64,000 nt of DNA from Streptomyces inhibens (GTDB lineage Bacteria; Actinomycetota; Actinomycetes; Streptomycetales; Streptomycetaceae), in the NCBI RefSeq assembly GCF_003389455.1, contig NZ_QUAC01000209.1:1-64000 (forward strand). The letters are read 5' to 3'. The notes under the pieces were generated by a model. That model searched no databases, was not told the origin of the DNA, and saw only the letters and a program-made list of their open reading frames with translations. Within the stretch, counting starts at the first letter, position 1, and the number at the start of each line of letters is the position of its first letter. Below are positions 49,198-61,526 of the stretch, piece after piece. A program made the translations under genes and the position numbers.

Positions 49198-52100
49198 CCA
49201 GCTCTGCAGCGGACCAGCCCGACAACCCGAACACCACCCCGGCGTCACGTGCCGAGCGCACCGCCGCACTGCCGGCCCATGTGCAGGAGCTGCTGCGCGC
49301 CCGGCTCGCCGGCCGGGCCGCCGCGACGGGCGGCGCGGACACCATCCCGCGCATCGGGCACGACGGCCCCGTCGCGCTCTCGCCCGCCCAGGAACGCCTC
49401 TGGTACCTGCATGAGCTCGAACCGGAGAGCAACGAGTACAACACCCTGCGCGTCCTGCGGCTGCGCGGCGACCTCGACCCCGGCGCGCTGTCCGCGGCGC
49501 TGACCGAGATCGTCGCCCGGCACGGCGCGCTCCGCACCACCTTCGGCTCCCGCGAGGGGCATGCCGAGCAGACCGTGCATCCGCCCGTACCGACACCGCT
49601 GCCGCTCGTCGACCTGTCGGCGGCGGACGACGACGAGCGGGACGACGCGCTGCGGACCCTGCTGCAGTACGAGGCCCGGCGCCCCTTCGACCTGCGCCGC
49701 GGCCCGGTGCTGCGGGCGCAGCTGATCCGGCTGGCGGCCGACGACCATGTCCTCGCGCTGGCCCTGCATCACATCGTCACCGACGGCTGGTCGATGGGCG
49801 TGCTCACCGGCGAGCTGACCGCCCACTACGCCGCGACGCTGCGCGGTGCGCCCGCCGTACTCCCCGAACTCCCGGTGAGCTACCTCGATGTCGCCGTCTG
49901 GCAGCGCGAGCAGCTGAGCTCCGCGCGGCTGCGCGAGGGGCTCGACCACTGGCGCCGGGAGCTGGCCGGGCTGGTCCCGCTCGATCTGCCGACGACCTGG
50001 CAGCGGCCGCCGGTCCGCACCAGCGCCGGAGCGCTGCACTCCTTCGAGATCCCCCCGGCCGTCGCCGCACGCCTTCGGGAGCTGGGCCGGGAACAGGGCG
50101 CCACGCTGTTCATGGCGCTGGTCGCCGCGGTCCAGCTGCTGCTGTCGCGCTGGTCGGGGCAGCGGGACATCGCGGTGGGCACTGCCGCGGCCGGGCGCGG
50201 CCGGACCGAGACCGAGAATCTGATCGGCTTCTTCGTCAACAATCTGGTCCTGCGGTCCCGGATCGACGAGGAGCGGTCGTTCGCCGAGCTGCTGCGGGCG
50301 GTGCGCGCGACGGTCCTGGATGCCTTCGCCCACGAGGACGTGCCGTTCCAGCGGGTCGTCGAGGCGCTGCATCCGGAGCGCGACCTCAGCCGGCCGCCGC
50401 TGGCCGAGGTCGCGGTGAATCTGCACAACACCCCGCGGACCGACACGGAGCTGCCCGGGCTGCGGATCGAGGAGATGCCGCCGCCGGTGTTCGCCTCCAG
50501 CATGGACCTCTCGTTCGACTTCACCGAGCGCGACGACCGGCTCGAAGGGCACCTCACCTACAACACCGATCTGTTCGCCGCGGACGCCGCCGCGCGGATG
50601 GCCGCGCAGCTGGTCACCCTGCTTGAGGACCTGACCCGCAGGCCCGCGGTCCCGGTGGCCTCGCTGGCCGTGCTGCCGGCCGCCGAGCACCGTCGGGTGA
50701 CCGAGGAGTGGCCGCACTCCGGGCCCGGCCAGGAGCCGCGTACCGCACCGGAGTTGTTCGCCGCGCAGGTTGCCCGGACCCCTGAGGCGGATGCGCTGGT
50801 CTCCGACGAGGAGACGCTCAGCTACGCCGAGCTGGACGGCCGTACCAACCAGTGGGCGCGGCTGCTGCTGGCCCGGGGTGCCGGGCCGGAGACGCTGGTG
50901 GCGGTGGCGCTGCCCCGCTCCGCGCAGATGGTCACGGCGATCCTGGCGATCCAGAAGACCGGTGCGGCCTATCTGCCGCTGGACCCCAAGAGCCCCGCGG
51001 AACGCAACCGGCTGATGATCGAGGACGCCCGCCCGCTGCTGGTGCTGACCTCGGCCGGGTTCGGCGACGGCGCGGAACTCGGCGCGCCCGCACTGTTCCT
51101 GGACGACCCGGACACCCGCGCCGCCGCAGGCCATCTGTCCTCCGCCCCGCTGGAGGCCGCCGAGCTGCCCGCCCCGCTGCTGCCCGGCCACCCGGCCTAC
51201 GTCATCTACACCTCCGGTTCCACCGGCCGCCCCAAGGGCGTGGTGGTCACCCACACCGGTGTGCACGGCCTCGTGGCGGCGCAGTCGGCGCACTTCCGTA
51301 CCGGGCCCGGCGCGCGGGTGCTGTCGTTCGCCTCGCTCGGCTTCGACGCGGCCTTCTCCGAGCTGGGCATGGCGCTGCTGTCCGGTGGTGCGCTGGTCGT
51401 CGTCGGCCAGGAGCGGATCCTGCCCGGACAGCCGCTGGCCGATGTGCTGGCCGAGCACCGGGTCACCCATGTGACGCTGCCGCCCAGCGCGCTGTCCGCG
51501 CTGACCCCGGGGGCGCTGCCGAAGGACCTCACGCTGGTCGTGGCCGGCGAGGCCTGCCCGCCCGCGGTGGCCCGCACCTGGTCCGCCCATCACCGCATGA
51601 TCAACGCCTATGGCCCCACCGAGTCCTCGGTCTGCGCCAGCATGAGCGCCGCGCTGACCCCGGACACCGTCAGCGGCGACTCGGTCCCCATCGGCCGCCC
51701 GCTCTCCGGCGTCCGGGTCAGCGTTCTGGACGACCGGCTGCGCCCGGTGCCGGCCGGCGTCCCCGGCGAGGTGTATCTCTCCGGCGCCGCGCTGGCCCGC
51801 GGCTACCTCGGGCGGCTCGCGCTGACCGCGGAGCGGTTCGTCGCCGACCCGTACGGTCCGCCGGGAAGCCGGATGTACCGCACCGGCGACCGCGCCCGCT
51901 GGCTGGCCGGCGGCGACCTGGACTATCTGGGCCGCACCGACGACCAGGTCAAACTGCGCGGCTTCCGGATCGAGCTCGGCGAGGTCGAGGCCGTGCTGTC
52001 GCGCCACGACGGGGTCGGCGCGGTGGCCGCCACGGTGCACAAGGACGAGCGGGGCACCCGCCGCCTGGTGGCCTACGTCGTCCCGGCGCGCAAGGACGCG

Positions 52101-55100
52101 GCCGACCCGGCGCGGCTGCGCGAGTTCGCCCGCGAGGTGCTGCCCGAGCACATGGTGCCCTCGGTCTTCGTGCCGCTGGACCGGCTGCCGCTGAACGCCA
52201 ACGGCAAGGTCGACCGGCGGGCGCTGCCCGCACCCGACATCCGGCGCGACGAGGGCAGCGCCCGTATCGCGCCGCGCACCCCGGCGGAGGAGACGCTGGC
52301 GCGCATCTGGTCGGAGGTACTGGGCGTCACGGACATCGGCGTCGAGGACAACTTCTTCGACCTCGGCGGCGACTCCATCCTCAGCCTTCAGGTGGTGGCG
52401 CGGGCCCGGGCCGCCGGACTGCGGCTGACCGCCAAGCAGACCTTCCTGCGGCAGACCATCGCCGATCTCGCCGCCGACGCCGTCGCCGAGACCGACCCCG
52501 CCGCGCACGGTGCGGCAAGCGACGGCCCGGTCACCGGCGAGCTGCCGCTCACCCCCATCCAGCACTGGTTCTTCACCACCCTCGGCGACAGCCTGGAGCA
52601 GTTCAACCAGTCGCTGTATCTGGAGCTGGCCGAGGACCCCGACCTCCCGGCGCTGCGCGCCGCACTGGCCGCGCTGACCGAACAGCACGACGCGTTGCGG
52701 CTGCGCGCCGTATCCGAGGACGGGCAGTGGCGGCTGCACCACGCCCCCGCCGAGACCGGTCAACTCCTCGAACACCTCGATCTGTCCGGCGCCTCGCCCG
52801 ACGAGCAGGACGCCGCGATGGCGGCCGCCATCGACGCGGCGCAGCGGGGCTTCGGGCTGTCCGAGGGGCCGCTGCTGCGGGCCCGGCTGTTCACCCTCGG
52901 CAACGCCCGGCCGCCCCGGCTGTACCTCGTCGCGCACCACCTCGTCATCGACGGCATGTCCTGGCGCATCCTGCTGGCGGACCTGGAGACCGGCTACCGC
53001 CTGGCGGCGGACGGCCGGCCGATCGACCTGGGGCCCCGGACCACCTCGTTCCGCGACTGGTCGCGCCGGCTGTCGCGCCATGTCGCGGACGGCGGCCTGG
53101 ACGCCGAACTGCCGTACTGGAAGGGCGTACAGGACGCGGCGCGCGAGGCCGCCCCGCTCCCCGTCGACACCGGCCGGCTCGCCGACCGCCAGGGTGCGCA
53201 GGAGGAGCCCGGCGAGAACACCGCCGGATCGGCCCGCACCGTCTCCGCAGCGCTGTCCGCCGCGGGCACCGAGGCGCTGCTGCGGCAGGTGCCCGAGGCC
53301 TACCGCACCCAGATCAACGACGTCCTGCTCAGCGCGCTGGGCCGGGTGCTGACCGACTGGGCAGGCGGCGAGCGGGTGCTGATCGCCCTGGAGGGGCACG
53401 GCCGCGAGGAGCTCTTCGACGAGGTGGACCTCACCCGCACCGTCGGCTGGTTCACCACCCTCTTCCCGGTCGCCCTGCGGGTGCCGGCCGACCGGGACTG
53501 GGGAACGGTCCTCAAGAGCGTCAAGGAGCAGCTGCGGGCGGTACCCCACAACGGACTCGGCCATGGCGCGCTGCGTCATCTGGCAGGGCCGGACTCCCCG
53601 CTGGAGGACGGCCCGGAGCCCGAGGTCAGCTTCAACTACCTCGGCCAGCTGGACGTGTCCGCCGACCGCACCGGCCTTGCCCGCGCCATGCTCACCAGCG
53701 AGGGCGCCGAGCGGGCCGCCGGCCAGCGCCGTGCGCAGCTGCTGGAGATCAACGGCGTGGTCACCGGCGGCCGGCTGGAGTTCCACTGGACGTACTCGGT
53801 GAACCGGCACCGCGCAGAGACCGTCGAACGGCTCGCCGCGGGCTTCATGGCCGCGCTGGAAGCGATCGTGGCGCACTGCGCCGCCCCCGGTTCCGGCGGC
53901 GCCACCCCGTCCGACTTCCCGCTGGCCGCCCTCGACCAGGCCACCGTCGACAAGATCGCCGGCGACGGCCGCACGGTCGAGGACATCTACCCGCTCACCG
54001 CGATGCAGAGCGGCATGCTCTTCCATGCGCTGAGCGAGTCCGGACGCGACCCGTACACCGGGCACTTCGGCGTCCGGGTGGACGGCATCACCGACCCGGG
54101 GGCGCTGGCCGCGGCCTGGCAGCAGGTCGTCGACCGGACCCCCGCCCTGCGCACCGCCATCGTCTGGCAGGACGTCGCGGAACCCCTTCAGGTGGTGCAC
54201 GCGGCCGCCCGTGTGCCGGTCACCCATCACGACCTGCGCTCCCTGACCGAGCAGGACCGGCAGGCCGCCCTGGACCGGCTGTGGGAGCGGCGCGAGGAGA
54301 CCGTCATCGATCTCGCCGTCGCGCCCGCGCTGCGGCTGACCCTCGCCCGGCTCACCGACAGCGCCGTCCAGATGTTCTGGACCTCGCACCACATCCTGAT
54401 GGACGGCTGGAGCTTCGCCGGGCTGCTGTCGGAGGTGTGCGCCCAGTACACCGCGCTGACCGGCGGCCCCCGTGCGGCGGTCCCTGCCCGCCGCCCGTAC
54501 CGCGACTATGTCGGCTGGCTGGCCGAACAGGACCGGCCGGCCGCCGAGGCGCACTGGCGCTCGGTGGTCGACGGGTTCACGGTGCCGACGCCGCTGCCCT
54601 ACGACCGGCAGCCGGTGAAGGCACACGGCACCCGGTCCTCGCGTGAGGTGCGGCTGCAACTGTCCGCCGAGCGCTCCGAACGGCTGTCCGAGGCCGCCCG
54701 GTCGGCGCGGCTGACCGTCAACACGCTGGTCCAGGGCGCCTGGGCGATCCTGCTGGCGCGCTACGGCGGGGTGCGCGACGTCTGCTTCGGCACCACCGTC
54801 TCCGGCCGTCCCGCCACCCTGCCCGGCGCCGAGTCGATGGCCGGGCTGTTCATCAACACCGTTCCGGTACGGGCAACCATCGACGGCGCCGGTGCCGGCA
54901 CCGCCACCGTCGAGTGGCTGCGGCAGCTGCAGAGCGAGCAGCTCGACTCCCGGCAGCACGAGCATGTCTCACTGGCGCAGATCCAGCGCTGGAGCGGTAT
55001 ACCGGCCGGCACCAACCTCTTCGACAGCATCGTCGTCTTCGAGAACTACCCCTACGACAGCGATGCGGCCGCCAAGTACGGGCTGACCCTCGGCACGTTC

Positions 55101-58100
55101 CAGGGCGACGAGGTCACCAACTACGCCCTAACCCTGACCGCGTACGTGGCCGACGAGCTCCATCTCAACCTCGGCTACGACCCGGATCTGTTCGACGAGG
55201 CGACCGTCGAGCGGATGGCCGGGCATCTGGCGACGCTGCTCGACGCCGTCGCCGCCGCCCCGCACACCCCGGTGGACGACCTCCCGCTGATCGATGCGGC
55301 CGAACACCACCGGCTCCTCACCGAGTGGAACGACACCGCCGCCGGTTTCCCGCCGCCGCGGCCGGTCCATGAGCTCTTCGCCGAGCGGGCCGCCCGTACC
55401 CCGGACGCGGTGGCGGTCAGCGACGCCACCCGGCAGCTGACCTTCGCCGAGCTGGAGACCCGCGCCAACCAACTCGCGCACCACCTGGCCGGTCTGGGCG
55501 TGGCGCCCGGCACGCTGGTCGGGGTGTGCGCCGACCGCGGGGTGGACGCCGTGGTGGCGCTGCTGGGCGTGCTGCGGGCCGGCGGTGCCTTCGTACCGCT
55601 GGACCCCGCCTATCCGGCGGAGCGGCTCCAGGTCATGCTGGAGGACGCCGCGGTACCGGTCGTGGTGACCGAGGAGCGGCTGCTGGACCGGACCGCCGGG
55701 CACGACGCGACGACGGTGTGCCTGGACCGCGATCTGCCGCTGCTGGAGGAGCTCCCGGCCCGCCCGCCGTACACCGCCGTGACGCCGGACGACCTGGCGT
55801 ATGTCGTCTATACGTCGGGCACCACCGGGCGCCCCAAGGGCGTGATGGTCGAGCACCGGCACGTCCACCACATGGTGCACGCCTGGGACCGGCGCTACGG
55901 GCTCGCCGCACTGCAACCGCGCGCGCTGTCCGTCTCCAGCATCTCCGTCGACCTGTTCTTCAGCGACTTCCTGCTCTCCGCCCTCTTCGGCGGCACGATG
56001 GTGATCTGTCCGCAGGACGCCGTCGCCGACCAGGTGGCGCTGACCGATCTGCTGCTCAAGAGCCGGGCCCAGCTGATGGTGACGGTGCCGACGCTGGCCC
56101 GCGCGGTGGTCGCCGAGCTCGCCTGGCGCGGTGTGACGCCGGAGGCGCTGCGGGTGCTGATGGTGGGCTCCGAGGGCTGGCCGGCCGATGCCGCGGCCGA
56201 GATCCTGGCCGGTCTCGCGCCGGGCACGGTGCTGGTCAACGCGTACGGATCGACCGAGACCACGGTCGACTCCACGGTCTTCCAGCTCGGCCGCGACCCG
56301 CTGGGCGACGCCGCTTTCGTACCGGTCGGCAGGCCGCTCGCCAACACCCGGATCTATGTGCTGGACGAGCGGATGCGCCCGGTGCCCACCGGCGTCGTCG
56401 GCGAGTGCTACATCGGCGGCGACGGGGTGTCGCGCGGCTATCTGGGCCGCCCGGAGCTGACCGCCGAGCGTTTCCTCGACGACCCGTTCGCGCCGGAGCC
56501 GGGCGCCCGGATGTACCGGACCGGTGACCTCGCGCGCTGGCGGGCCGACGGCAACCTCGAATGCCTCGGCCGGGTCGACGACCAGGTCAAGATCCGCGGC
56601 TTCCGGGTGGAACTCGGCGAGGTGGAGGCGGCGTTGGCCCGCCACCCGGCGATCGACTCGGCGGCCGCCGCGATCCGCAAGGACGACGGCGGGCCGGCCC
56701 GTCTGGTGGGCTATGTCGTGCCCGCCGCCGGCCACACCCCCGACCTGGCCGAGCTACGGGCCTTCGCCGCCGAACGGCTGCCGGCGCCCGCCGTCCCCAC
56801 CGCGTACATGGTGCTGGACGCGCTGCCGATGACGCCGAGCGGCACCGTCTCCCGGCGTGCGCTGCCGGCCCCGGCCGGAACGCAGGACGCCGCCCGGCCC
56901 TACACCGCACCGGGTAACGCCACCGAGCTGCTGCTCTGCGGTATCTGGCAGGAGGTCCTGGGCGTCGAACGGGTCGGCGTGCACGACAACTTCTTCGACC
57001 TGGGCGGCGACTCCATCCTCAGCATCCGGGTCAGCTCCCGGATCCGGGCCACGCTGGGCGTCGCTCCGTCGCCCCGACAGCTCTTCGACACCCCGACGGT
57101 GGCCGGTCTCGCCGCCACCCTCGGCCGGGACGACCCCTCGGCGGCCGCCGACGTCCCCCTGGAGCCGGCCGACCGCGGCGCACCGCTGCCGCTCTCCTCC
57201 GCCCAGCAACGCCAGTGGTTCCTGCACAACTTCGACCCGGACAGCAGCGAGTACCACATCGTCACCGGGCTCCGGCTCGACGGTGATCTGGACGTCGCGG
57301 CGCTGCGAGGGGCCCTGAACGGGCTCGTCGCCCGGCACGAGGCGCTGCGTACCACCTACGCGGCCACCGGCGAGGGCGCCGAGCAGATCGTGCACCCCGC
57401 GGGCGAGGTGGTCTGCGCGCGTACGGATCTGTCCGAGGTGCCCGAGGACCAGCGCGAGGACACCTTGCGCGGGCACATCGAACGCGCCGCCGCCCGGCCG
57501 TTCAGCCTCACCGAGGGCCCGGTCCTGCGCGCCGAACTTTTCCGGCTCGGCGCCCGCGACCATCTGCTGCTGCTCGTCATCCACCACATCGCCACCGACG
57601 GTGTCTCGATGCAGGTGCTCACCGAGGAGCTCGGCGTCCACTACGCCGCGGCGCTCGACGGCACACCGCCCGCCCTGCCGGCGCTGCCGGTCTCCTACGC
57701 CGACTACGCGGCCTGGCAGCGCCGGATGCTGTCCGGCCCGGCGCTGGACGACCATCTCGCCTACTGGCAGGAGCGGCTGGCCGGTGTCCGGCCGCTGGAG
57801 CTGCCCACCGACCGGCCCCGGCCGGCGGTCCGCAGCTCCGCGGGCCGGATGCTGCTGATCGAGATCGAGCCGCGGGTGGCCGCGGGCCTCAAGGAGCTGG
57901 CCCGCCGCCATGACGCCACCCTGTTCATGGCGCTCACCGCGGCGGTCCAGCTGCTGCTGGCCCGCTACACCGGACAGCCGGACATCGTCGTGGGCACCCC
58001 GGCCGCCGGCCGGGGCCGCCAGGAACTCGAAGGGCTCGTCGGGCTGTTCGTCAACACGGTGGCACTGCGGTCCACCGTCGACGAGAGCCGGACCTTCGGC

Positions 58101-60185
58101 GCCTTCCTCGGTGCGGTGCGCGACACCGTCCTCGAAGCGTTCGTGCACGAGGACGTGCCGTTCGACCGGCTGGTCGAGGTGCTGCGACCGCGCCGCGACC
58201 CCAGCCGTAACGCACTGGTGGAGGTGTTCGTCGGACTGGAGACGGACCGGTCGGCGCCGCCTGCGCTGCCCGGACTGACGGTGACCGAGGTCCCGTTCGT
58301 CAGCGGCGAGGTGAGCCATGACCTCAGCTTCGACTTCGTCGACCGGCCCGACGGCCTGAAGGCGGCGATCGGCTACAGCACCGCGCTGTTCGACGACGGC
58401 ACCATCGAGCGGATGGCCGGCCAGTTCCAGGCGCTGCTCGCCGCGGTCCTCAAGGACCATCGCGCGCTCGCCGACATCGCACCCGCGGACGAGGACGAGG
58501 TACGGCGGCTCGCGGCACTGCGGCAGGCCGCGCCCTCGGAGCCCGACGCGTCGGAAGCCGACGGCGCGCCGGCCGCCTACCGCGCGCCCGGGACCGCTGC
58601 CGAGCGGGCCCTGGCGGAGATCTGGGCCGCCGTGCTGGGGGTGGTGCGGGTCGGGACCGACGACAACTTCTTCCAGCTGGGCGGCGACTCCCTGCTCAGC
58701 ATCCAGGCGGTGCAGCGGATGCGGCAGGCCGGGCTCGCGGTGACCACCAAGGATCTGTTCGTCCACCAGAGCATCGCCCCGCTGGCGGCCCTCGCCGAGG
58801 AACGAGCGGCGGACCGGCCCCAGGCGCCCCAGGCGCCGCACGACGACGCCGGGACGGCGGGCGAGATACCGCTCACCCCCATCCAGCGCGACTACTTCGA
58901 GGCCGGGCCGCTCGCCCCGCACCACTTCACCCAGTCGGTGTTCCTCGAACTGCACGCCGATCTCGACGAGCCCGCGCTGCGGCACGCCCTGGCCGCGCTG
59001 ATCGGCCACCACGACGCCCTGCGGACCCGCTTCGTACACGAGGACGGCGACTGGCGGCAGTACGCCACCCCGCCGGAGCCGGTGGACATCCTGCGCCGGC
59101 ACGACCTGTCCGGGGTGCCCAAGGATCAACGTGCCGCCGCCATGGACGAGTTGGCGGCCTCGGCCGACGCCGGGCTCGATCTGGCGGCCGGTCCGCCGGC
59201 CGCGGCGCTGCTGTTCGTCTTCGGGCCCGGGGAGCGGCCGGCGCTGTTCGTGACCGCGCACCATCTCGTCGTCGACGGCGTCTCCTGGCGGATCCTGCTG
59301 GAGGACCTGGAAGCCGGCTACGTCCAGGCCCGCGACGGGAAGCCGGTGTCCCTGGGCGCCAAGAGCACCTCGTTCGGGCAGTGGGCGCACCGGCTCGCCG
59401 GGCACATCGCCGACGGCGGTCTCGCCGAGCAGGCCGCCTACTGGCAGGCGCTGCCCGACGGCACCGAGGTCCCGCACGACGGCTCCGGTCCCGCGGTGGT
59501 GGAGTCGGTGCAGACCGTCACGGTGGAGCTGCCACAGGACACCAGCGAGGTGCTGCTGCGCCGGTCCGCCGGGGTGTTCCGGACCCGCTTCCACGAGGTG
59601 CTGTTCGCCGCGCTCGCCGGCACCCTGGCCCGGTGGACGGGCGAACGCCAGGTCGTGTTCGACACCGAGGGCCACGGCCGGGAGGACCTCTTCGACGACG
59701 TCGATCTCTCCCGGACCGTCGGCTGGTTCACCACCGAGTACCCCGTCGCCCTTGAGGTGGCCGGCGACCGGGAAGACTGGCCCGCGCTCATCAGGTCGGT
59801 ACGCGGACAGCTGCGGTCGCTGCCCGGCAACGGCTTCGGCTACGGCGCGCTGCGGCATCTGAGCCCGGCCGGCACCCCGGGTGCCGCACTCGCCGAACGG
59901 GCCCCGGCCCAGGTGGTGTTCAACTACCACGGCCAGGCCGACGATGCGCAGCGCGCGGCGGAGAGCGACCTCTACCACGCGTTCGGCGACCCGATCGGCC
60001 GCGAGCAGCGGCCCGACGAGCTGACCGGGCACCCGGTGGAGGTGGTGGGCGCCGTGCACTCCGGGCGGCTCCGCTTCACCTGGTACTTCTCGCGCAATGT
60101 TCATCACAGGGCCACCATCGACAAGGTGGCCGAGGACTTCGCCGACGCGCTGCGCACCATCGCCCGGCACATCACGGAGCGGTGA
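49194..60185 (+). CDS. mppB: Nonribosomal peptide synthetase MppB (C-A-T-E-C-A-T-C-T-E)
   Basis: A 3663-aa NRPS. Module 4: C (55-490, HHIVTDG 192), A (510-1010), T (Ser1061), E (1115-1560, PLTPIQHWFF, HHLVIDG 1248). Module 5: C (1595-2035, HHILMDG 1732), A (2050-2560, YTSGTTGRPKG 2206), T (about 2607). Module 6: C (2660-3090, HHIATDG 2797), T (Ser3166), E (3225-3660, HHLVVDG 3356). Module 6 has no A domain: a linker of about 40 residues joins C6 to the usual A-T linker (AYRAPGTAAERALAEIW). No thioesterase follows. A4 reads D-A-S-T-V-A-A-V-C, a Tyr-type code, and is followed by E, giving D-Tyr. A5 (D-L-S-T-M-G-A-V-D) probably activates hydroxyenduracididine and serves both T5 and T6. Confidence 0.93.
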
Positions 60186-60188
60186 GCC

Positions 60189-61508
60189 ATGGACCACGAC
60201 AGCCTGCACAGCACCCTGACCGAGCTGGCCGCCCGCCATCGGGTGCCCGGCGCCCAGCTCGCCGTCATCCACGAGGGGGAACGGTTCCTGGTGCACACCG
60301 GAGTGTGTGACACCGGCTCCGGAGCCCCCGTGGAGCGGCACACCGCCTTCCCCGTCGGCTCGCTGACCAAGCCGTTCACCGCCGCCCTCGCGATGATCCT
60401 GGTGGCCGACGGGGACGTGGACCTGGACGAGCCGCTGAGCGGACAGCTGCCGGAGTTCGGGGCGGGCGAACTCGTCACCCTCCGGCAGTTGCTCAGCCAC
60501 ACCTCGGGCCTGCCCTCCGACGTGCCGGAGGGCAGCGGCGAGGCCGGCGGCGGCGACCGTGCCCGCTGGGTGGCCCGGCACTGCCGTACGGCGGATCTCA
60601 CGCATCCGCCCGGGACGGTCTTCTCGTACTCCAACATCGGCTATGTCGTCGTGGGCCGGCTCATCGAGGCGGTCACCGGCATGAGCTGGCAGGAGGCGAT
60701 CAGCGCGATCCTGCTCGAACCCCTGGGCACCCGGCCCGCGTTCGTCGTCGGAGCCCGCGCCAGCCGCCCGGTGGCCACCGGGCACGCCGTCCAGGCGGTC
60801 CGCGACCGGGTGGTGCCGATACCGGACCAGGATCTGCCCGAGGTCGAGATGCCCAACGGGGCGCTGGCGCTGAGCGCCGAGGACCTGGTCGGCTTCGCCC
60901 GGCTGTACTTCGCAGGCTGCCCGGACCCTCAGCCGCTGGACCGGGCGACCGCCGACGACATGTGCTTCGACCAGCTGTCCTCGATCGCCATCGGCCCGTA
61001 CGGCATGGCCGACGGCTGGGGCCTGGGCTGGGCGAGGTTCGACGACGGTGCGGCGGACGTCTACGGCCACAACGGCACCGGCGACGGCACCTCCTGCCAT
61101 CTGCGCTTCGACCCGGCCAACGGCTCCGCGGTCGCGCTGACCGCCAACGCCAACACCGGCGCCCAGCTGTGGGACGCCCTGGTGCCCCGGCTGCGGGCCA
61201 TGGGCCTGCCGGTCGGCGACCGCCCGGCGCCCGAGCCGCCCGCCACCCCGCCGCCGGTCCCGGACGACTGTCCGGGCCGCTACACCAACGGCGACACCGA
61301 GTTCGTGGTGCAGCCCGGCGCCGACGGCGGGCTGCTGCTGAGCTTCGGCGGGGCGCCGCACTCGGAGCTGCTGTGCTCCCCCGATCTGCGCTTCACCATG
61401 CGGGAGCTGGGCAGCGGTGCCCGGTCCCCGGGCCGCTTCGTCACCGATCCCGCCACCGGGCGGATCGGCTACCTCCAGATCACCGGGCGCCTCGCCCCCC
61501 GACGCTGA
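60189..61508 (+). CDS. mppK: Penicillin-binding-protein-type peptide cyclase, MppK
   Basis: A 439-aa serine hydrolase of the beta-lactamase/PBP4* family, starting 3 nt after the mppB stop. Catalytic motifs are intact: S58-x-x-K61 (VGSLTKPF), Y147-x-N149 (SYSNIGY) and the third motif HNG at 294 (YGHNGTGDG). No signal peptide, so it is cytosolic. A C-terminal beta-rich domain spans about 350-439. Stand-alone PBP-type thioesterases such as SurE cyclise NRPS peptides ending in a D-residue; mppB ends in an E domain and lacks a thioesterase. MppK is therefore the likely macrocyclase. Confidence 0.88.
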   Translation: MDHDSLHSTLTELAARHRVPGAQLAVIHEGERFLVHTGVCDTGSGAPVERHTAFPVGSLTKPFTAALAMILVADGDVDLDEPLSGQLPEFGAGELVTLRQLLSHTSGLPSDVPEGSGEAGGGDRARWVARHCRTADLTHPPGTVFSYSNIGYVVVGRLIEAVTGMSWQEAISAILLEPLGTRPAFVVGARASRPVATGHAVQAVRDRVVPIPDQDLPEVEMPNGALALSAEDLVGFARLYFAGCPDPQPLDRATADDMCFDQLSSIAIGPYGMADGWGLGWARFDDGAADVYGHNGTGDGTSCHLRFDPANGSAVALTANANTGAQLWDALVPRLRAMGLPVGDRPAPEPPATPPPVPDDCPGRYTNGDTEFVVQPGADGGLLLSFGGAPHSELLCSPDLRFTMRELGSGARSPGRFVTDPATGRIGYLQITGRLAPRR

Positions 61509-61526
61509 GACAGGGACGGCCCCGGG

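Noticed and set aside
49245-54965. A 1906-codon open frame on the minus strand opposite mppB, and similar long antisense frames opposite mppA
   Set aside because: High GC at third positions leaves antisense frames open. The amino-acid composition (Arg, Gly, Gln, His-rich without domains) and the intact NRPS on the other strand show these are shadows.
60150-60200. Truncation of mppB with loss of a thioesterase
   Set aside because: The E domain is complete, a stop codon follows, and mppK starts 3 nt later in a tight operon. A PBP-type cyclase explains release.
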